DNA of 34,125 nucleotides, from assembly GCA_013151495.1 (NCBI GenBank), contig JAADIE010000074.1, positions 1-34,125 of the forward strand, given 5' to 3'. The notes below the pieces were generated by a model that was not told the DNA's origin, did not search any database, and saw nothing but the letters and a program-made list of their open reading frames with translations. The position numbers and the translations under genes are program-made. This DNA comes from Nitrospirota bacterium (GTDB lineage Bacteria; Nitrospirota; Thermodesulfovibrionia; Thermodesulfovibrionales; JdFR-85). Every line of letters begins with the position of its first letter. The first letter of the stretch is position 1. Below, piece after piece: positions 7,307-17,467 of this stretch.

Positions 7307-9043
7307 CTATTTGACAGCCCTGAGTTTCTTTTCTTTTTTCTTTTTTTCCTCACCAAATATCATCTCATCCAGTGCAGCACCAGCTGGAACCATTGGATAG
7401 ACCTTTTCCTTCCAGTCTACTATAAAATCCATTACCACAGGCTTGTCTTTTACCTTGAGGGCCTCTTTAATTACATCATCCACCTCAGATGGCTTTGTTG
7501 CCCTCAGCCCAACAGCTCCGTAAGCCTCGGCAACCTTAACGAAATCGGGCACCACATCAAGATAGCTATAGGAGTAACGCTCTCCGTAGAATAGCTCCTG
7601 CCACTGACGAACCATGCCAAGATACATGTTGTTCAGTATAGCTATCTTGACTGGTAGCTTATAGGTTACACAGGTTGCAAGCTCCTGTATGTTCATCTGA
7701 AAACTACCATCACCTGCAATATCTATAACAGTTTTGTCAGGAAAGGCAACCTGAGCACCCATGGCAGCAGGAAAACCATACCCCATGGTGCCAAGCCCAC
7801 CAGATGTCAGAAATGTACGGGGTTTGTCAAACTTGAAGAACTGGGCTGCCCACATCTGGTTCTGACCAACCTCAGTTGAAATAATAGCCTTGCCTTTCGT
7901 AAACTCATAGAGCCTTTCTACGACATACTGAGGCTTTATTACCTCTTCGTCAAACTCATAAGTCAGTGGTCTTTCCTTTTTCCATTTATCTATCTGTTTA
8001 AGCCAGGCCTTTCTTACAGCATCCCACTGTTTCTTTTCTGTCTCTTTCAGCACCTGAAGGATTCCCTTTAATACCCTCTTTGCATCACCCACTATCGGTA
8101 CATCCACACGAACATTTTTCCTGATAGAGGTAGGATCAATATCTATATGAATGATCTTTGCATGAGGTGCAAAGTCATTGATTCTTCCGGTTACACGATC
8201 ATCAAAACGCATACCCACTGCAATCAAAAGATCAGCCTCCTGGATCGTCCTGTTTGCATAATATGAGCCATGCATTCCTGGCATACCAAGGCAGAGTTCA
8301 TGGGTTCCAGGGAAGGCTCCAAGCCCCATCAGGGTCATGATTACCGGGATCATGGTATACTCTGCAAGGTCCTTGAGTTCCTTTGATGCATTGGAGCTAA
8401 TAACTCCACCGCCGGCAATAATCACAGGCTTTTTAGACTTCTGAATCAGGCTGGCAGCCTGTTTGATCATCCATTTATTACCTTCATATTTTGGATTGTA
8501 TCCGCGAAGGGTTATCTTTTCAGGCCACTGAAATGTGGTCTTATCACCGGTAACATCTTTGGGAAGATCTATCAGTACTGGCCCGGGCCTGCCAGTGGTT
8601 GCTATGTAAAAGGCCTCCCTTATTGTTCTCGCCAGATCTTTAACATCCTTAACAAGATAGTTGTGTTTGGTGCAAGGACGGGTTATACCTACAATGTCTG
8701 CCTCCTGAAAGGCATCGTTACCAATTAATTTTGTAGGCACCTGACCTGAAAACACAATAATGGGTATAGAGTCCATATAGGCTGTGGCTATACCTGTAAC
8801 CGTGTTGGTTGCACCAGGGCCTGATGTCACCAGCACCACACCTGGTTTGCCAGTTGCCCTGGCATAGCCATCTGCAGCATGTACAGCACCCTGTTCATGA
8901 CGCGTCAGGATGAGCTTCAGGTCTTTATCGTCATAGAGAAGATCAAAGATGTTTAAAACAACACCCCCTGGATAACCAAAGATGTGTTTTACTCCTTCCC
9001 TTTTCAAACACTCAATTACTATCTCTGCACCTGTCTTTTTCAT
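7307..9043 (-). CDS. ilvB: Acetolactate synthase large (catalytic) subunit
   Basis: A 578-residue ThDP enzyme condensing pyruvate into acetolactate for valine and leucine, or into acetohydroxybutyrate for isoleucine. Catalytic Glu is in [16 protein letters not shown] (E50). The ThDP/Mg motif runs GDGSFQMN to LNN (about 444-472), and FAD-domain signatures lie between. Two ATGs are in frame. The one at 9041-9043 has AAGGAG eight bases upstream, whereas the one at 9050-9052 lies against it, so the former is chosen. The C-terminus is an unusual lysine-rich tail (KKKKEKK). The 76-base AT-rich gap upstream probably holds a promoter, but no clear boxes were seen. Confidence 0.97.
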   Translation of the reverse strand: MKKTGAEIVIECLKREGVKHIFGYPGGVVLNIFDLLYDDKDLKLILTRHEQGAVHAADGYARATGKPGVVLVTSGPGATNTVTGIATAYMDSIPIIVFSGQVPTKLIGNDAFQEADIVGITRPCTKHNYLVKDVKDLARTIREAFYIATTGRPGPVLIDLPKDVTGDKTTFQWPEKITLRGYNPKYEGNKWMIKQAASLIQKSKKPVIIAGGGVISSNASKELKDLAEYTMIPVIMTLMGLGAFPGTHELCLGMPGMHGSYYANRTIQEADLLIAVGMRFDDRVTGRINDFAPHAKIIHIDIDPTSIRKNVRVDVPIVGDAKRVLKGILQVLKETEKKQWDAVRKAWLKQIDKWKKERPLTYEFDEEVIKPQYVVERLYEFTKGKAIISTEVGQNQMWAAQFFKFDKPRTFLTSGGLGTMGYGFPAAMGAQVAFPDKTVIDIAGDGSFQMNIQELATCVTYKLPVKIAILNNMYLGMVRQWQELFYGERYSYSYLDVVPDFVKVAEAYGAVGLRATKPSEVDDVIKEALKVKDKPVVMDFIVDWKEKVYPMVPAGAALDEMIFGEEKKKKEKKLRAVK

Positions 9044-9119
9044 ATCTATCATTCTCCTTGGAATTATTGATAAAGAAAACTATTAATCATAAATTTTATC
9101 ATATAATAATTGAAAATAT

Positions 9120-9764
9120 CTATTGATTTTCCCATCCATAAGCGCCTATCAGGGGAACAAAAACACAGAGTGTGCTGTATTCTGCTTCAAAGCCATCTTT
9201 GTTCTTTCTCAACCTTACAAGCTGCTGGCTATAACGTGTTCCAACAGGTGCCACAAGTATACCACCATCAGCAAGCTGTTCCTTTAACGGCTCGGGCACC
9301 TCTGGTGCAGCAGCAGTGATTATGATCCTGTCGTATGGGGCATGCTCGGGCAGTCCCATTGAGCCATCCCCCACAACAATATGTACATTGTCGTAGCCAA
9401 GCGTCTCCAGTATCTTCTTTGCCCTTTCAGCAAGACTGTGAATCCTTTCTATGCTGTAAACCTCTGAGGCAAGCTCTGCAAGTATTGCCGCCTGATAGCC
9501 AGAACCAGTACCCACCTCAAGTACCTTTTCATCACCTCTAAGCTCAAGCAACTCGGTCATCCTGGCAACCATATAGGGCTGTGAAATGGTCTGGCCCTCA
9601 CCAACAGGAAGGGCCATGTCATCGTAGGCTCTGTAAAGGTCTTCCTCCCTGACAAAAAGGTGTCTTGGTACCCGCAGCATGGCATCAAGCACCCTTGGAT
9701 CGCTGATGCCCCTTGCTACGAGCTGTGTTTGAACCATTCTTTTTCTTTGTTCAGTAAAGTCCAT
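9120..9764 (-). CDS. pcm: Protein-L-isoaspartate O-methyltransferase
   Basis: A 214-residue SAM-dependent methyltransferase that repairs isoaspartyl residues in aged proteins. Family signatures are MLRVPRHLFV, VGEGQTISQPYMVARM (substrate-carboxylate region) and the SAM-binding glycine loop VLEVGTGSGYQAAILAEL (about 81-98), then VGDGSMG. The ribosome-binding site before the ATG at 9764 is weak, and M10 is an alternative start. It lies 12 bases downstream of the nicotinamidase-like gene. Confidence 0.94.
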   Translation of the reverse strand: MDFTEQRKRMVQTQLVARGISDPRVLDAMLRVPRHLFVREEDLYRAYDDMALPVGEGQTISQPYMVARMTELLELRGDEKVLEVGTGSGYQAAILAELASEVYSIERIHSLAERAKKILETLGYDNVHIVVGDGSMGLPEHAPYDRIIITAAAPEVPEPLKEQLADGGILVAPVGTRYSQQLVRLRKNKDGFEAEYSTLCVFVPLIGAYGWENQ

Positions 9765-9776
9765 AAAAAAACAGTA

Positions 9777-10301
9777 CTAAAGAATCTTTGCACCCAGGAC
9801 ATTTTTCATAATCCTCAGGCCTGCCTCGTGATCCTCATCACTAAGGCCAGCCACTGCATCCTTTACCACTTCAACATTGTATCCCCTGAGCACTGCATCA
9901 GAGGCCGTAAAAAGTACACAAATATGCGTTACACACCCGGTGAGTCTAACTGTATCAACTCCCAGTGTCTCAAGAGTGCTCTGGAGTTTGGTATTATAAA
10001 AACCGGAATAGGTGGTCTTTTCTACAACAATATCATCCTTACCCGGCTTTAACTCATCCACCACCTGTGCCCCAAGGGTACCCTTTACAGCATGCTCGGG
10101 CCATCCAAATCTCTTGAATTCGCTATCATTGGGTTCGTGGGCATCACATACAAATATAACCGGTTCTCCTTCCCGATGGGCACGATCTATCTCCTTCTTT
10201 ATTGCTTGTATGATCTTCCTTGTAGAAGGTACCTCAAGGGGCGCACCCTCGCGTACGAAATCATTAAGCATATCAATAACAATAAGGGCCCTTTTACCCA
10301 T
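9777..10301 (-). CDS. Isochorismatase-fold cysteine hydrolase, nicotinamidase-like
   Basis: A 174-residue cysteine hydrolase with the D-K-C triad of the isochorismatase/nicotinamidase fold: D10 in IDMLNDF, K95 in VVEKTTYSGF and C128 in THICV. The cis-peptide region TGCVTHIC and a possible metal-site set (D53, H55, H70 in CDAHEPND...WPEH) match nicotinamidases that convert nicotinamide to nicotinate. GGAGG precedes the ATG by six bases. Substrate assignment is uncertain because many family members act on other amides. Support is circumstantial: a sirtuin and NadE in the same window would complete nicotinamide recycling, although no nicotinate phosphoribosyltransferase was seen. Confidence 0.8.
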   Translation of the reverse strand: MGKRALIVIDMLNDFVREGAPLEVPSTRKIIQAIKKEIDRAHREGEPVIFVCDAHEPNDSEFKRFGWPEHAVKGTLGAQVVDELKPGKDDIVVEKTTYSGFYNTKLQSTLETLGVDTVRLTGCVTHICVLFTASDAVLRGYNVEVVKDAVAGLSDEDHEAGLRIMKNVLGAKIL

Positions 10302-10324
10302 AACAAACCTCCAGACACTAAATT

Positions 10325-10373
10325 AAATCTAAAATCTAAAATCTGAAATCTTAAATCTAAAATCCAAAATCAA
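10325..10373. repeat. Heptad tandem repeat, seven units of AAATCTN type
   Basis: Seven consecutive 7-bp units (AAATCTA, AAATCTA, AAATCTG, AAATCTT, AAATCTA, AAATCCA, AAATCAA) fill the gap between the nicotinamidase-like gene and argB, and their last bases include the argB stop codon. Short heptameric arrays of this kind are recalled from several bacterial groups. Function is unknown. Variable copy number between strains would be expected. Confidence 0.85.
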
Positions 10374-11248
10374 ACTATCTCTGTTCCGATTCCCTCTTCA
10401 GTAAAGATCTCAAGCAGCAGGCAATGGGGCATCCTGCCGTCTATTATATGGGTTTTTGAAACACCGGCCTTGAGTGCATTCATACAGGCCTGCACCTTTG
10501 GGATCATGCCCTCTTTTATAATCCCCTTTTTTATGAACTGCTCTGCCTCCTTCATCCTCAGAGTAGAGATTATCTGGTTTTTTTCATCCATCACACCCTT
10601 TACATCCGTTAAAAGTATCAGTTTTTCAGCCTTAAGCGCTGCAGCCAACGAAGATGCCACATAATCGGCATTGATATTAAGGGTTTCGCCATCATTACTG
10701 ATACCAACAGGTGCAATCACTGGAATAAATCCGCCCGAGTCTAATTGCTCTACTATATCAGGGTTAATCTCCTGGACCTCACCCACAAGGCCAAGATCAA
10801 TGATCTCATCGGCCCTGTCGGTGTCTGATTTTTTCTTGATCTTCTTTCTCTTAGCCTTAATAAGATTTCCATCCTTACCAGACAGACCAACTGCCTTTCC
10901 ACCATGACGGTTTATAAGTGCCACTATCTCCTTGTTAACCAATCCACCAAGTACCATCTCAACAATATCTATGGTCTCTTCATCGGTAACCCTCTGACCG
11001 TGAACAAAAGTGGGCTGCTTACCCATCTTTTTCATGGTCTCCGAGATCTTTGGTCCACCCCCATGCACAACCACCACATTTATTCCAATGTATTTAAGCA
11101 ACACCACATCCTGAGCAAAAGCATCCTTGAGATACTCTTCTTTCTGGGCAGCCCCTCCGTACTTGATAACAAAGGTTTTACCATAAAAGGTCTTGATATA
11201 AGGCAATGCCTCTATTAAAACCTCTGCCTTTTCAACCACTGCCTTCAT
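10370..11248 (-). CDS. argB: Acetylglutamate kinase
   Basis: A 292-residue amino-acid kinase that phosphorylates N-acetylglutamate, the second step of arginine synthesis. Motifs are VIKYGGAAQ (K29), [12 protein letters not shown], the substrate region [17 protein letters not shown], and [10 protein letters not shown] near the C-terminus. An N-terminal helix before the KYGG motif suggests the arginine-sensitive hexameric class. The usual KYGGNAM reads KYGGAAQ here, a small departure. GGAGG precedes the ATG. It starts four bases after the fmdE-like stop, so it is co-transcribed with unrelated housekeeping genes. Its stop lies in the heptad array. Confidence 0.96.
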   Translation of the reverse strand: MKAVVEKAEVLIEALPYIKTFYGKTFVIKYGGAAQKEEYLKDAFAQDVVLLKYIGINVVVVHGGGPKISETMKKMGKQPTFVHGQRVTDEETIDIVEMVLGGLVNKEIVALINRHGGKAVGLSGKDGNLIKAKRKKIKKKSDTDRADEIIDLGLVGEVQEINPDIVEQLDSGGFIPVIAPVGISNDGETLNINADYVASSLAAALKAEKLILLTDVKGVMDEKNQIISTLRMKEAEQFIKKGIIKEGMIPKVQACMNALKAGVSKTHIIDGRMPHCLLLEIFTEEGIGTEIV

Positions 11249-11252
11249 TGGT

Positions 11253-11831
11253 CTATCCTCCTTCTGCGCAGGGAATGCAAACTATCTTCCCATCTTTAAC
11301 CCTTGCCCTTGGCTCCATCACCTTTTCACCACACATAGCACAGACCACTGATGGATAAATTCTTGCCTCAGGCGGCAACTGGACATCAAGTTTTCTGATA
11401 TCAAAAAGCTCATCAACCCTGGCATCCATTATGGCCTTTATCTTTCTTGCCTTCCGGTTATGAACAACCTTTAAAACCTCTTCTGAACGTTCACCATCCA
11501 TGTACCGCTTCCATGCTTGTTTTTCTTCATCAGACTCCTCTGGAGCCTGCCATTTAATGGAAATCCTCAGGGCCTCTCCTGAAGGGCGCTTAACAAAGGT
11601 ATAGACCTGCTTTCCATAATCCCTGAATACGAGATTTCCCTTTCCAAAGGTACAACCAGTTACAACCTGCACAGCATCCACTGCACAGGAATTGTTCTCC
11701 ACAATTGCAACAAGCTCCTCGTCTTCTGGTCTTAATGAAAAGTTCTCAATCACATATTTTGCAACCCTGTATCCAAGGGCTAACCCGGGGCAGGCATGGC
11801 CGTGAAACTTCACAACCTCTTCAAAATCCAT
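11253..11831 (-). CDS. FmdE-family protein with C-terminal zinc ribbon
   Basis: A 192-residue protein. The N-terminal FmdE domain has [12 protein letters not shown] (H10, H12, C14) and [21 protein letters not shown], with cysteines likely to bind metal. The C-terminus has CAMC (164-167) and CIPC (185-188), a four-cysteine zinc ribbon. The family is named after a protein co-purifying with formylmethanofuran dehydrogenase in methanogens. Bacterial members are usually not linked to methanogenesis and have been associated with molybdenum enzymes, but no such enzyme is adjacent. GAGGAGG from the rlpA end serves as its ribosome-binding site. The biochemical role is not known. Confidence 0.82.
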   Translation of the reverse strand: MDFEEVVKFHGHACPGLALGYRVAKYVIENFSLRPEDEELVAIVENNSCAVDAVQVVTGCTFGKGNLVFRDYGKQVYTFVKRPSGEALRISIKWQAPEESDEEKQAWKRYMDGERSEEVLKVVHNRKARKIKAIMDARVDELFDIRKLDVQLPPEARIYPSVVCAMCGEKVMEPRARVKDGKIVCIPCAEGG

Positions 11832-12500
11832 TTACAGAACCTCCTCATATCTGGTGAGAATTACCTCGTAACCTTCTCTTTTTAACCTGAGCGCCACTCT
11901 TTCCGCATCTAACAGGTTCACAAATTTTCCAACAATCACCCTGTAATAGGTACGGCCATTTATATATTTTTTTATTATATGAACATTTCTGTATGAAATA
12001 GACAGGGCCTTTTTCAGACGCCAGGCATTGTTCTTTTCCCTGAACGATCCCACCTGTATGGTATATGGCCCGTCACCTTTAATCTGGTATTTTACTGTCT
12101 TAATATATCTGTTATCTCGTCCGATAAACTCTACATAAACCCTACCTGTCCCCTTTGCTATAAGGCCTATCTTCTTAGCTGCAGCATAAGAGAGATCTAT
12201 GTCTCTACCTCTTACAAAGGGGCCTCTATCGTTTATTTTTACCACAACAGACCTTCCGTTCTCCGGATTAATAACCCTAAGTTTAGTGCCAAAAGGCAGT
12301 GTTTTATGGGCTGCTGTCAGTCTGTACATATCGAATATCTCGCCAGAGGCAGTTCGCCTGCCATGAAACTTTGGACCATACCAGGAGGCCACCATAACCT
12401 GTTTTCCTTTTGGAATATACTGGTATTTAGGTGCTGATGCGCAGGAAACCAGTACTACCACGGGGAGCAGAAAAAAGAGTAATCTGAGTTTTTTTAACAT
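11832..12500 (-). CDS. rlpA: RlpA-family lipoprotein, septal-ring lytic transglycosylase type
   Basis: A 222-residue outer-envelope lipoprotein. The signal peptide ends in LVSC with lipidated Cys20. A double-psi beta-barrel spans about 35-130 (ASWYGPKFHGRRTASGEIFD, then VKINDRGPFVRGRDIDLS), with the acidic residues expected for cleavage of denuded glycan. The C-terminal SPOR domain (about 145-220, YTIQVGSFREKNNA) targets septal peptidoglycan. The stop directly abuts the fmdE-like start. The 48 bases to hslU show no clear promoter. Confidence 0.93.
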   Translation of the reverse strand: MLKKLRLLFFLLPVVVLVSCASAPKYQYIPKGKQVMVASWYGPKFHGRRTASGEIFDMYRLTAAHKTLPFGTKLRVINPENGRSVVVKINDRGPFVRGRDIDLSYAAAKKIGLIAKGTGRVYVEFIGRDNRYIKTVKYQIKGDGPYTIQVGSFREKNNAWRLKKALSISYRNVHIIKKYINGRTYYRVIVGKFVNLLDAERVALRLKREGYEVILTRYEEVL

Positions 12501-12548
12501 TACCCCTTCACCTTGTAAAACCTTTTTTGGGCCCTGCCCTGTGCGTGT

Positions 12549-13949
12549 TTATAATATGTATCTACTTAAATCCTCGTCCTTAACTATTTCAGAGAGTTTT
12601 TCTCGTACATATTCACGATCGATGGTAATAGTTGAGCCCTTCTTCTCAGGTGCCTCAAAGGAAATATCCTCAAGCAGTTTTTCCAGCACTGTATGCAATC
12701 TGCGGGCACCAATGTTTTCTGTCTTTTCGTTGACCTCCTGCGATATGGTTGCAATCTCCTCTATGGCATCTTCAGTAAACCTTAGCTGCACATCCTCTGT
12801 TTCAAGCAGCGATACATACTGCTTGATAAGTGCATTGTCTGGTTCGGTCAGGATCCTTTTGAATTCCTCCTTACCAAGGGGTTCAAGCTCAACACGTATG
12901 GGAAACCTGCCCTGTAGCTCAGGAATCAGATCCGAAGGTTTTGCCATATGAAAGGCACCGGCTGCTATAAAAAGTATATGATCTGTTCTAACAGGGCCGT
13001 GCTTGGTGGTAACCGTAGTGCCCTCAACAATTGGAAGCAGGTCTCTCTGTACACCTTCTCTGGAGACATCAGGGCCATGGGCTGACCCTCTTGAGGCCAC
13101 CTTGTCTATCTCGTCGATAAACACTATACCGGCCTGTTCGGCCCTCCTAATAGCCTCCTTTTTGACCTTTTCCATATCTATCAGCTTGTCAGCCTCTTCC
13201 TTTGTCAGTATCTCAAGGGCCTCGGGCACCTTTACCTTACGCCGTTTTGGTCTTTCAGGAAATATGTTTCCAAGCATCTCCTTTAGGTTTATCTCCAGCT
13301 CCTCAAGGCCCACATTTGATATGACCCCGAAGGGCATTACCTTCTCCCTGACCTCGATATCAACATAACGGTCATTAAATTTTCCATCCCGTAGCTGCTG
13401 ACGCAGCTTCTCTCTGGTTTCAGAGTACCGGCTTTGTTCTTGTGGTTGCTGCAAACCAAGGCCCGTTCTCGGAGGTGGTAAAAGCAGATCCAGCACCCTT
13501 TCCTCGGCATGTGCCCTTGCCTGTTCCTGAACACTCTCGAAATGCTCCTTTTTTACCATGCTGACTGCAATCTCTGTAAGGTCACGAATCATAGACTCCA
13601 CATCTCTACCAACATAACCAACCTCGGTAAACTTTGATGCCTCTACTTTTAAAAAAGGAGCATTTGCAAGACGGGCCAACCGACGGGCTATTTCCGTCTT
13701 TCCCACACCAGTGGGACCAATCATTATGATGTTTTTAGGAAGTATCTCCTCCCTTAGTTCAGGGCTGAGCTGCTGGCGGCGCCAGCGATTTCTCAAGGCT
13801 ATGGCAACTGCCTTTTTAGCCTTCTTCTGGCCTATAATAAATTTATCCAGCTCACTAACAATTCTTGAAGGAGTAAGCTCCTCCATCTCCCTGACCCAGG
13901 TGTAATGCTCCTGGGTTTCAGTATCATTCAGACTTTCTATCTGTTGCAT
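12549..13949 (-). CDS. hslU: ATP-dependent protease ATPase subunit HslU
   Basis: A 466-residue AAA+ unfoldase that feeds substrates to HslV. Walker A is GPTGVGKT (78-85), Walker [10 protein letters not shown] near 275, the pore loop is close to GYVGRDV, and the C-terminal LSRYIL tail inserts into HslV. GAGGAG lies seven bases before the ATG at 13949, so translation starts there. This leaves about 21 extra residues before the usual [18 protein letters not shown] opening. It begins one base after the hslV stop. The order trmFO-xerC-hslV-hslU matches the widely conserved codV/codW/codX-type cluster. Confidence 0.97.
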   Translation of the reverse strand: MQQIESLNDTETQEHYTWVREMEELTPSRIVSELDKFIIGQKKAKKAVAIALRNRWRRQQLSPELREEILPKNIIMIGPTGVGKTEIARRLARLANAPFLKVEASKFTEVGYVGRDVESMIRDLTEIAVSMVKKEHFESVQEQARAHAEERVLDLLLPPPRTGLGLQQPQEQSRYSETREKLRQQLRDGKFNDRYVDIEVREKVMPFGVISNVGLEELEINLKEMLGNIFPERPKRRKVKVPEALEILTKEEADKLIDMEKVKKEAIRRAEQAGIVFIDEIDKVASRGSAHGPDVSREGVQRDLLPIVEGTTVTTKHGPVRTDHILFIAAGAFHMAKPSDLIPELQGRFPIRVELEPLGKEEFKRILTEPDNALIKQYVSLLETEDVQLRFTEDAIEEIATISQEVNEKTENIGARRLHTVLEKLLEDISFEAPEKKGSTITIDREYVREKLSEIVKDEDLSRYIL

Positions 13950-13950
13950 A

Positions 13951-14478
13951 TTAAATCTCCTCTATAATCAGTTTTTCATTTGTGTAAATGCATATATTTG
14001 CTGCTATCTTCATTGCCCTTTCGGCAATCTCACGGGCTGACAGGCTGGTGTTTTCTAAAAGTGCCCGGGCAGCTGCCTGAGCATAGGGACCACCAGAGCC
14101 AATTGCCGCAATGCCCTGCTCTGGCTCAATAACATCGCCCGTGCCTGATATTATCAGGGTATGCTCCCTGTCTGCTACCACCAGCAGGGCCTCAAGCCTC
14201 CGCAGTATTTTGTCGGTACGCCAGTCTTTAGCCAGTTCCACTGCCGCCCGTGTTAGATTACCTCTGTATGATTCAAGTTTACCTTCAAATTTTTCAAACA
14301 GAGTAAAGGCATCGGCAGTTGCTCCAGCAAAGCCTGCAACCACATTGTCTTTATAAAGACGTCTTATTTTACGGGCATTGTGCTTCAGGATTGTGTTGCC
14401 CATGGTCACTTGACCATCGCCAGCTATGGCCACCCTGCCGTCTCTTCTAACACACAGGATTGTAGTACCTTTAAACAT
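13951..14478 (-). CDS. hslV: ATP-dependent protease catalytic subunit HslV
   Basis: A 175-residue N-terminal-nucleophile peptidase of the proteasome beta type. The active-site Thr is T5 in [14 protein letters not shown], so a four-residue propeptide must be removed after Gly4, which is longer than the single Met in many homologues. AGDGQVTMG and [16 protein letters not shown] are family signatures. AGAGG lies five bases before the ATG at 14476-14478; the GTG two codons upstream is rejected. Confidence 0.96.
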   Translation of the reverse strand: MFKGTTILCVRRDGRVAIAGDGQVTMGNTILKHNARKIRRLYKDNVVAGFAGATADAFTLFEKFEGKLESYRGNLTRAAVELAKDWRTDKILRRLEALLVVADREHTLIISGTGDVIEPEQGIAAIGSGGPYAQAAARALLENTSLSAREIAERAMKIAANICIYTNEKLIIEEI

Positions 14479-14527
14479 GAACACCTCTTTAATAATGTGA
14501 TTTATAAAGTTTTATTATAACAAACAG

Positions 14528-15430
14528 TCAGGTGTTTTTATTATCCTGGCTGTCATCATTGTCTCTTGAAAGAGGATGACTGCGATCGTAGATCTCCATC
14601 AGATGTGTTATATCAAGATGGGTATACACCTGGGTTGATGAAAGACTGCTATGACCAAGCAGTTCCTGTATCACCCTCAGGTCTGCACCACCTTGCAATA
14701 AATGGGTTGCAAAGGAATGGCGCAGGGTATGAGGCCCTATACTACCACTAATACCGGCCAGCTTTGCATATTTGACCACTATCTTTCTGATACTCCTTTC
14801 AGTTAGCGCCCCACCCTGTCGGTTTATAAAAAGGGCCTCTGTTTCCTTCTTCAGTAGCTTTCTTTCGATGATGTATCTCTTCAGGGCATCTCTGGCCTTT
14901 GAACCAATAGGAACAATCCTTTCCTTTCTCCTTTTCCCCCTTACCTTTACAAATCCATCTCGAAGATTTATGTCATCTACTGTTAGCGAGGCCACCTCGC
15001 TTACCCTCAGACCGGCTGAATATATAAGCTCAAGAATGGCCCTGTTTCTGACAGGAAGAAACCCAAAGCCCTCTGGTTTTTCTACAAGTTCAAAGGCCTC
15101 ATCAACCGAGAGAAAACGAGGCAGGTTTCTGTCGGTCTTTGGATTCTGTACCAGTTTGGCAGGGTTCACTTCAATATACCCCTCTCTATTTAAAAACCTG
15201 AAAAAAGACCTGAGTGTGGCAAGTTGTCTGGAGACAGTGGTCTTTGATTTACCTTCCTTCAGCCGTTTTGCAATAAACCCCCTGATATGACTGATCTCGA
15301 TTTCCTTAACAGGGGTCTTTACAAACTCGAAAAACTCCTCCAGATCCTTCCTGTAGGCCCTCAGGGTATGGCGTGAGGCTGACTTTTCGAGTTCCATATA
15401 CCTGAGAAATTCCCTGATGAACTCCTTCAT
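14528..15430 (-). CDS. xerC: Tyrosine recombinase XerC
   Basis: A 300-residue site-specific recombinase with a SAM-like N-terminal DNA-binding domain and a catalytic domain. The catalytic set is R142 (SAGLRVSE), K166 (VRGKRRKE), H234 and R237 (HTLRHSFATH), H260 (LGHSS) and nucleophile Y269 (VYTHLD). Full length and position between trmFO and hslV mark it as the chromosomal dimer-resolving XerC rather than a phage integrase. It starts four bases after trmFO. Confidence 0.95.
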   Translation of the reverse strand: MKEFIREFLRYMELEKSASRHTLRAYRKDLEEFFEFVKTPVKEIEISHIRGFIAKRLKEGKSKTTVSRQLATLRSFFRFLNREGYIEVNPAKLVQNPKTDRNLPRFLSVDEAFELVEKPEGFGFLPVRNRAILELIYSAGLRVSEVASLTVDDINLRDGFVKVRGKRRKERIVPIGSKARDALKRYIIERKLLKKETEALFINRQGGALTERSIRKIVVKYAKLAGISGSIGPHTLRHSFATHLLQGGADLRVIQELLGHSSLSSTQVYTHLDITHLMEIYDRSHPLSRDNDDSQDNKNT

Positions 15431-15434
15431 CTCC

Positions 15435-16760
15435 CTATTCCGGTAAAACCTTCTCTAAATACTTTTTCCAGGCCCTTAAGGCTCGTTCAACAATTAACAT
15501 CCGCTTTTTCTTTTTATCTCTTACTCTCTCTTTGAAATCAAACAATCCAAAGTTTATATTGCTTGGTTGAAACCCCCTGGGATTGCTTTCAGTAATATAA
15601 CGGATCAGGGCCCCATGGGCACTCTCTGGCGGCACCTCAACAAATTCCTTTCCAAGGATTCTTCGCGCTGCATTTATTCCTGCTATCAGCCCCATTGCAG
15701 TTGATTCGATATATCCTTCCACACCGGTTAGCTGTCCGGCAATATAAAGGGTTTTCCTCTTTTTCAGTGTAAGGTCTTTATTCAGAAACATTGGCCCATT
15801 AATAAATGTGTTTCTGTGGATGCTTCCGTACCGCAGAAACTCGGCATGCTCAAGTCCTGGAATCAGACGAAAAACCCTTTTCTGTTCAGGCCACTTAAGT
15901 CGTGTCTGAAAACCTACTATATTATAGGCTGTTCCGCCTATGTCTTCAACCCTGAGCTGAACCACTGCATAGGGCTGTTTGCCAGTGCGTGGGTCAATAA
16001 GCCCAACCGGTTTCATCGGACCGAATCTTAAAGTGTCCTTTCCCCTACGAGCCATTACCTCGATAGGCATACAACCCTCAAAGACCCTTTCATCCTCAAA
16101 CTCTCGTGCCCGTACACGGTCTGCCTCGATCAGGGCATTATAAAACCTCTCGTATTCCTCCTTTGTCATCGGGCAGTTTATATAATCATCGCCCCCCTTA
16201 CCATATCGGGATGCCCTGAAAACCCTTGAGTAGTCAATGCTGTCGGCATCCACAATCGGAGCAATGGCATCATAAAAATAGAGATACTCCTTACCAAGCA
16301 GGCCCTGGAGGTCTTCGGCAAGGGCCTCAGAGGTAAGGGGCCCTGTGGCAACAATACATATACCCTCGGGCAGTTCGGTTACCTCCTGTCTTTTTATCTC
16401 TACAAGAGGATGTTCTGTCAACTTTTCGGTAATATAACGGGCAAAAAGTTCCCTGTCTACTGCCAGGGCACCACCAGCCGGAAGACTGTATTTGTCGGCA
16501 GCCTCCATTATCAATGACCCGGCAAGACGCATCTCCTCCTTTAACAGGCCTGCTGCCGTGTATTTATCTGATGCCCTGAGGGAATTTGAACAGACCAGTT
16601 CCGAAAGGTAATCAGTTTTGTGAGCCGGTGTGCTTTTTTTCGGACGCATTTCATATAAAACAACCCTTACACCCCTTCTGGCAGCCTGCCAGGCAGCCTC
16701 AGAGCCAGAAAGCCCACCACCTATAATCTTTAAAATATCCACAGTCCTGCAGCCAGACAC
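15435..16760 (-). CDS. trmFO: Folate/FAD-dependent tRNA (uracil-54-C5) methyltransferase
   Basis: A flavoprotein making m5U54 in the tRNA T-loop from methylene-tetrahydrofolate. The FAD dinucleotide motif is [13 protein letters not shown]. Family signatures are [27 protein letters not shown] with the conserved Cys, and SPSN-like [11 protein letters not shown] near the C-terminus. The start is ambiguous: GTG at 16758-16760 gives 441 residues, while GTG at 16740-16742 starts six codons later, closer to the usual family start and with AGGA just upstream. The gene begins directly at the foot of the rpmA terminator, so its mRNA needs read-through or its own promoter (a TATAAT lies at 16793-16798). 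Confidence 0.95.
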   Translation of the reverse strand: MSGCRTVDILKIIGGGLSGSEAAWQAARRGVRVVLYEMRPKKSTPAHKTDYLSELVCSNSLRASDKYTAAGLLKEEMRLAGSLIMEAADKYSLPAGGALAVDRELFARYITEKLTEHPLVEIKRQEVTELPEGICIVATGPLTSEALAEDLQGLLGKEYLYFYDAIAPIVDADSIDYSRVFRASRYGKGGDDYINCPMTKEEYERFYNALIEADRVRAREFEDERVFEGCMPIEVMARRGKDTLRFGPMKPVGLIDPRTGKQPYAVVQLRVEDIGGTAYNIVGFQTRLKWPEQKRVFRLIPGLEHAEFLRYGSIHRNTFINGPMFLNKDLTLKKRKTLYIAGQLTGVEGYIESTAMGLIAGINAARRILGKEFVEVPPESAHGALIRYITESNPRGFQPSNINFGLFDFKERVRDKKKKRMLIVERALRAWKKYLEKVLPE

Positions 16761-16792
16761 AAAAAGACCCTGCCAATCAAGCAGGGTCTTTT
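16761..16792 (-). terminator. Intrinsic terminator after rplU-rpmA
   Basis: Perfect 12-bp arms (16762-16773 and 16781-16792) with a seven-base loop form GACCCTGC/GCAGGGTC capped stems, flanked by A- and T-runs on both sides. On the minus strand the stem is followed by TTTTT running straight into the trmFO GTG. It ends the rplU-rpmA transcript. A TATAAT box on the minus strand (16793-16798) sits just before it. Confidence 0.9.
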
Positions 16793-16829
16793 ATTATAAG
16801 CTTCTTCTGGAGATGAAACTATGTAAGCC

Positions 16830-17096
16830 TTAACTGGTGGCCTCAACAGGATAGACACTAACCTTCATTCTTCTTCGGTCTTTACGCTCGAATTTAACTA
16901 TGCCATCTATCAGGGCATAAAGGGTATCATCGCCACCACGGCCAACATTAAAGCCAGGATGAAACTTTGTACCCCTCTGTCTTACGAGGATATTGCCTGC
17001 CTTTACAAACTGGCCTGCATATCTTTTAACACCAAGGCGTTTCGCCTCGCTGTCGCGACCATTACGAGAACTTCCAACTCCCTTTTTATGTGCCAT
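16830..17096 (-). CDS. rpmA: 50S ribosomal protein L27
   Basis: An 88-residue L27 beginning [26 protein letters not shown], the typical N-terminus that reaches toward the peptidyl-transferase centre. It lacks the cleaved N-terminal extension known in Firmicutes. GGAGG precedes the ATG. It lies two bases after rplU in the standard rplU-rpmA pair and is followed by an intrinsic terminator. Confidence 0.98.
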   Translation of the reverse strand: MAHKKGVGSSRNGRDSEAKRLGVKRYAGQFVKAGNILVRQRGTKFHPGFNVGRGGDDTLYALIDGIVKFERKDRRRMKVSVYPVEATS

Positions 17097-17098
17097 AA

Positions 17099-17416
17099 TT
17101 AACCTCCAGGATTAATGTTTTCAATCTGTAATTTGGTATAAAACTGTCTGTGTCCTCTCAGTCTTTTGTAGCCCTTACGGGGTTTCTTCTTGAAGATGAT
17201 CACCTTTTTGTCTTTTGCAGTTTCAATAACCCTTGCCTTTACCCTGGCTCCTTCCACATAAGGTGTACCTACTACCATTTTATCAGAGTCTGAAATAAGT
17301 AAGACCCTGTCTATCTCTATGGTCTCACCTTCTGGAGCCTCAAGTTTTTCAACCTTAATAACCTGCCCCTCCTGGACTCTGTACTGTTTGCCACCACTTT
17401 CAATAACTGCGTACAT
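17099..17416 (-). CDS. rplU: 50S ribosomal protein L21
   Basis: A 105-residue L21 starting [18 protein letters not shown], with the C-terminal [14 protein letters not shown] region contacting 23S rRNA. The ATG at 17414-17416 has GGAGG eight bases upstream; the codons before it (MCV) are not part of the protein. It is the first gene of the rplU-rpmA unit. Confidence 0.98.
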   Translation of the reverse strand: MYAVIESGGKQYRVQEGQVIKVEKLEAPEGETIEIDRVLLISDSDKMVVGTPYVEGARVKARVIETAKDKKVIIFKKKPRKGYKRLRGHRQFYTKLQIENINPGG

Positions 17417-17467
17417 TACGCACACCTCCGGTAATTATTATTCCAATACCATACTGACTGACTTAAT

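Noticed and set aside
7294-7356. N-terminal lysine- and arginine-rich extension of IlvN
   Set aside because: It lies inside the end of ilvB and is the other-frame reading of its Lys-rich tail; a strong ribosome-binding site precedes the ATG at 7293.
10325-10373. CRISPR array
   Set aside because: The 7-bp units are contiguous with no spacers, and there are no cas genes nearby.
14772-15290. Long plus-strand frame opposite xerC
   Set aside because: Serine-, leucine- and phenylalanine-rich composition is typical of an antisense shadow; xerC has all its catalytic residues.
14528-15430. Phage or integron integrase marking a mobile island
   Set aside because: The length, catalytic residues and trmFO-xerC-hslV-hslU context identify the chromosomal XerC.
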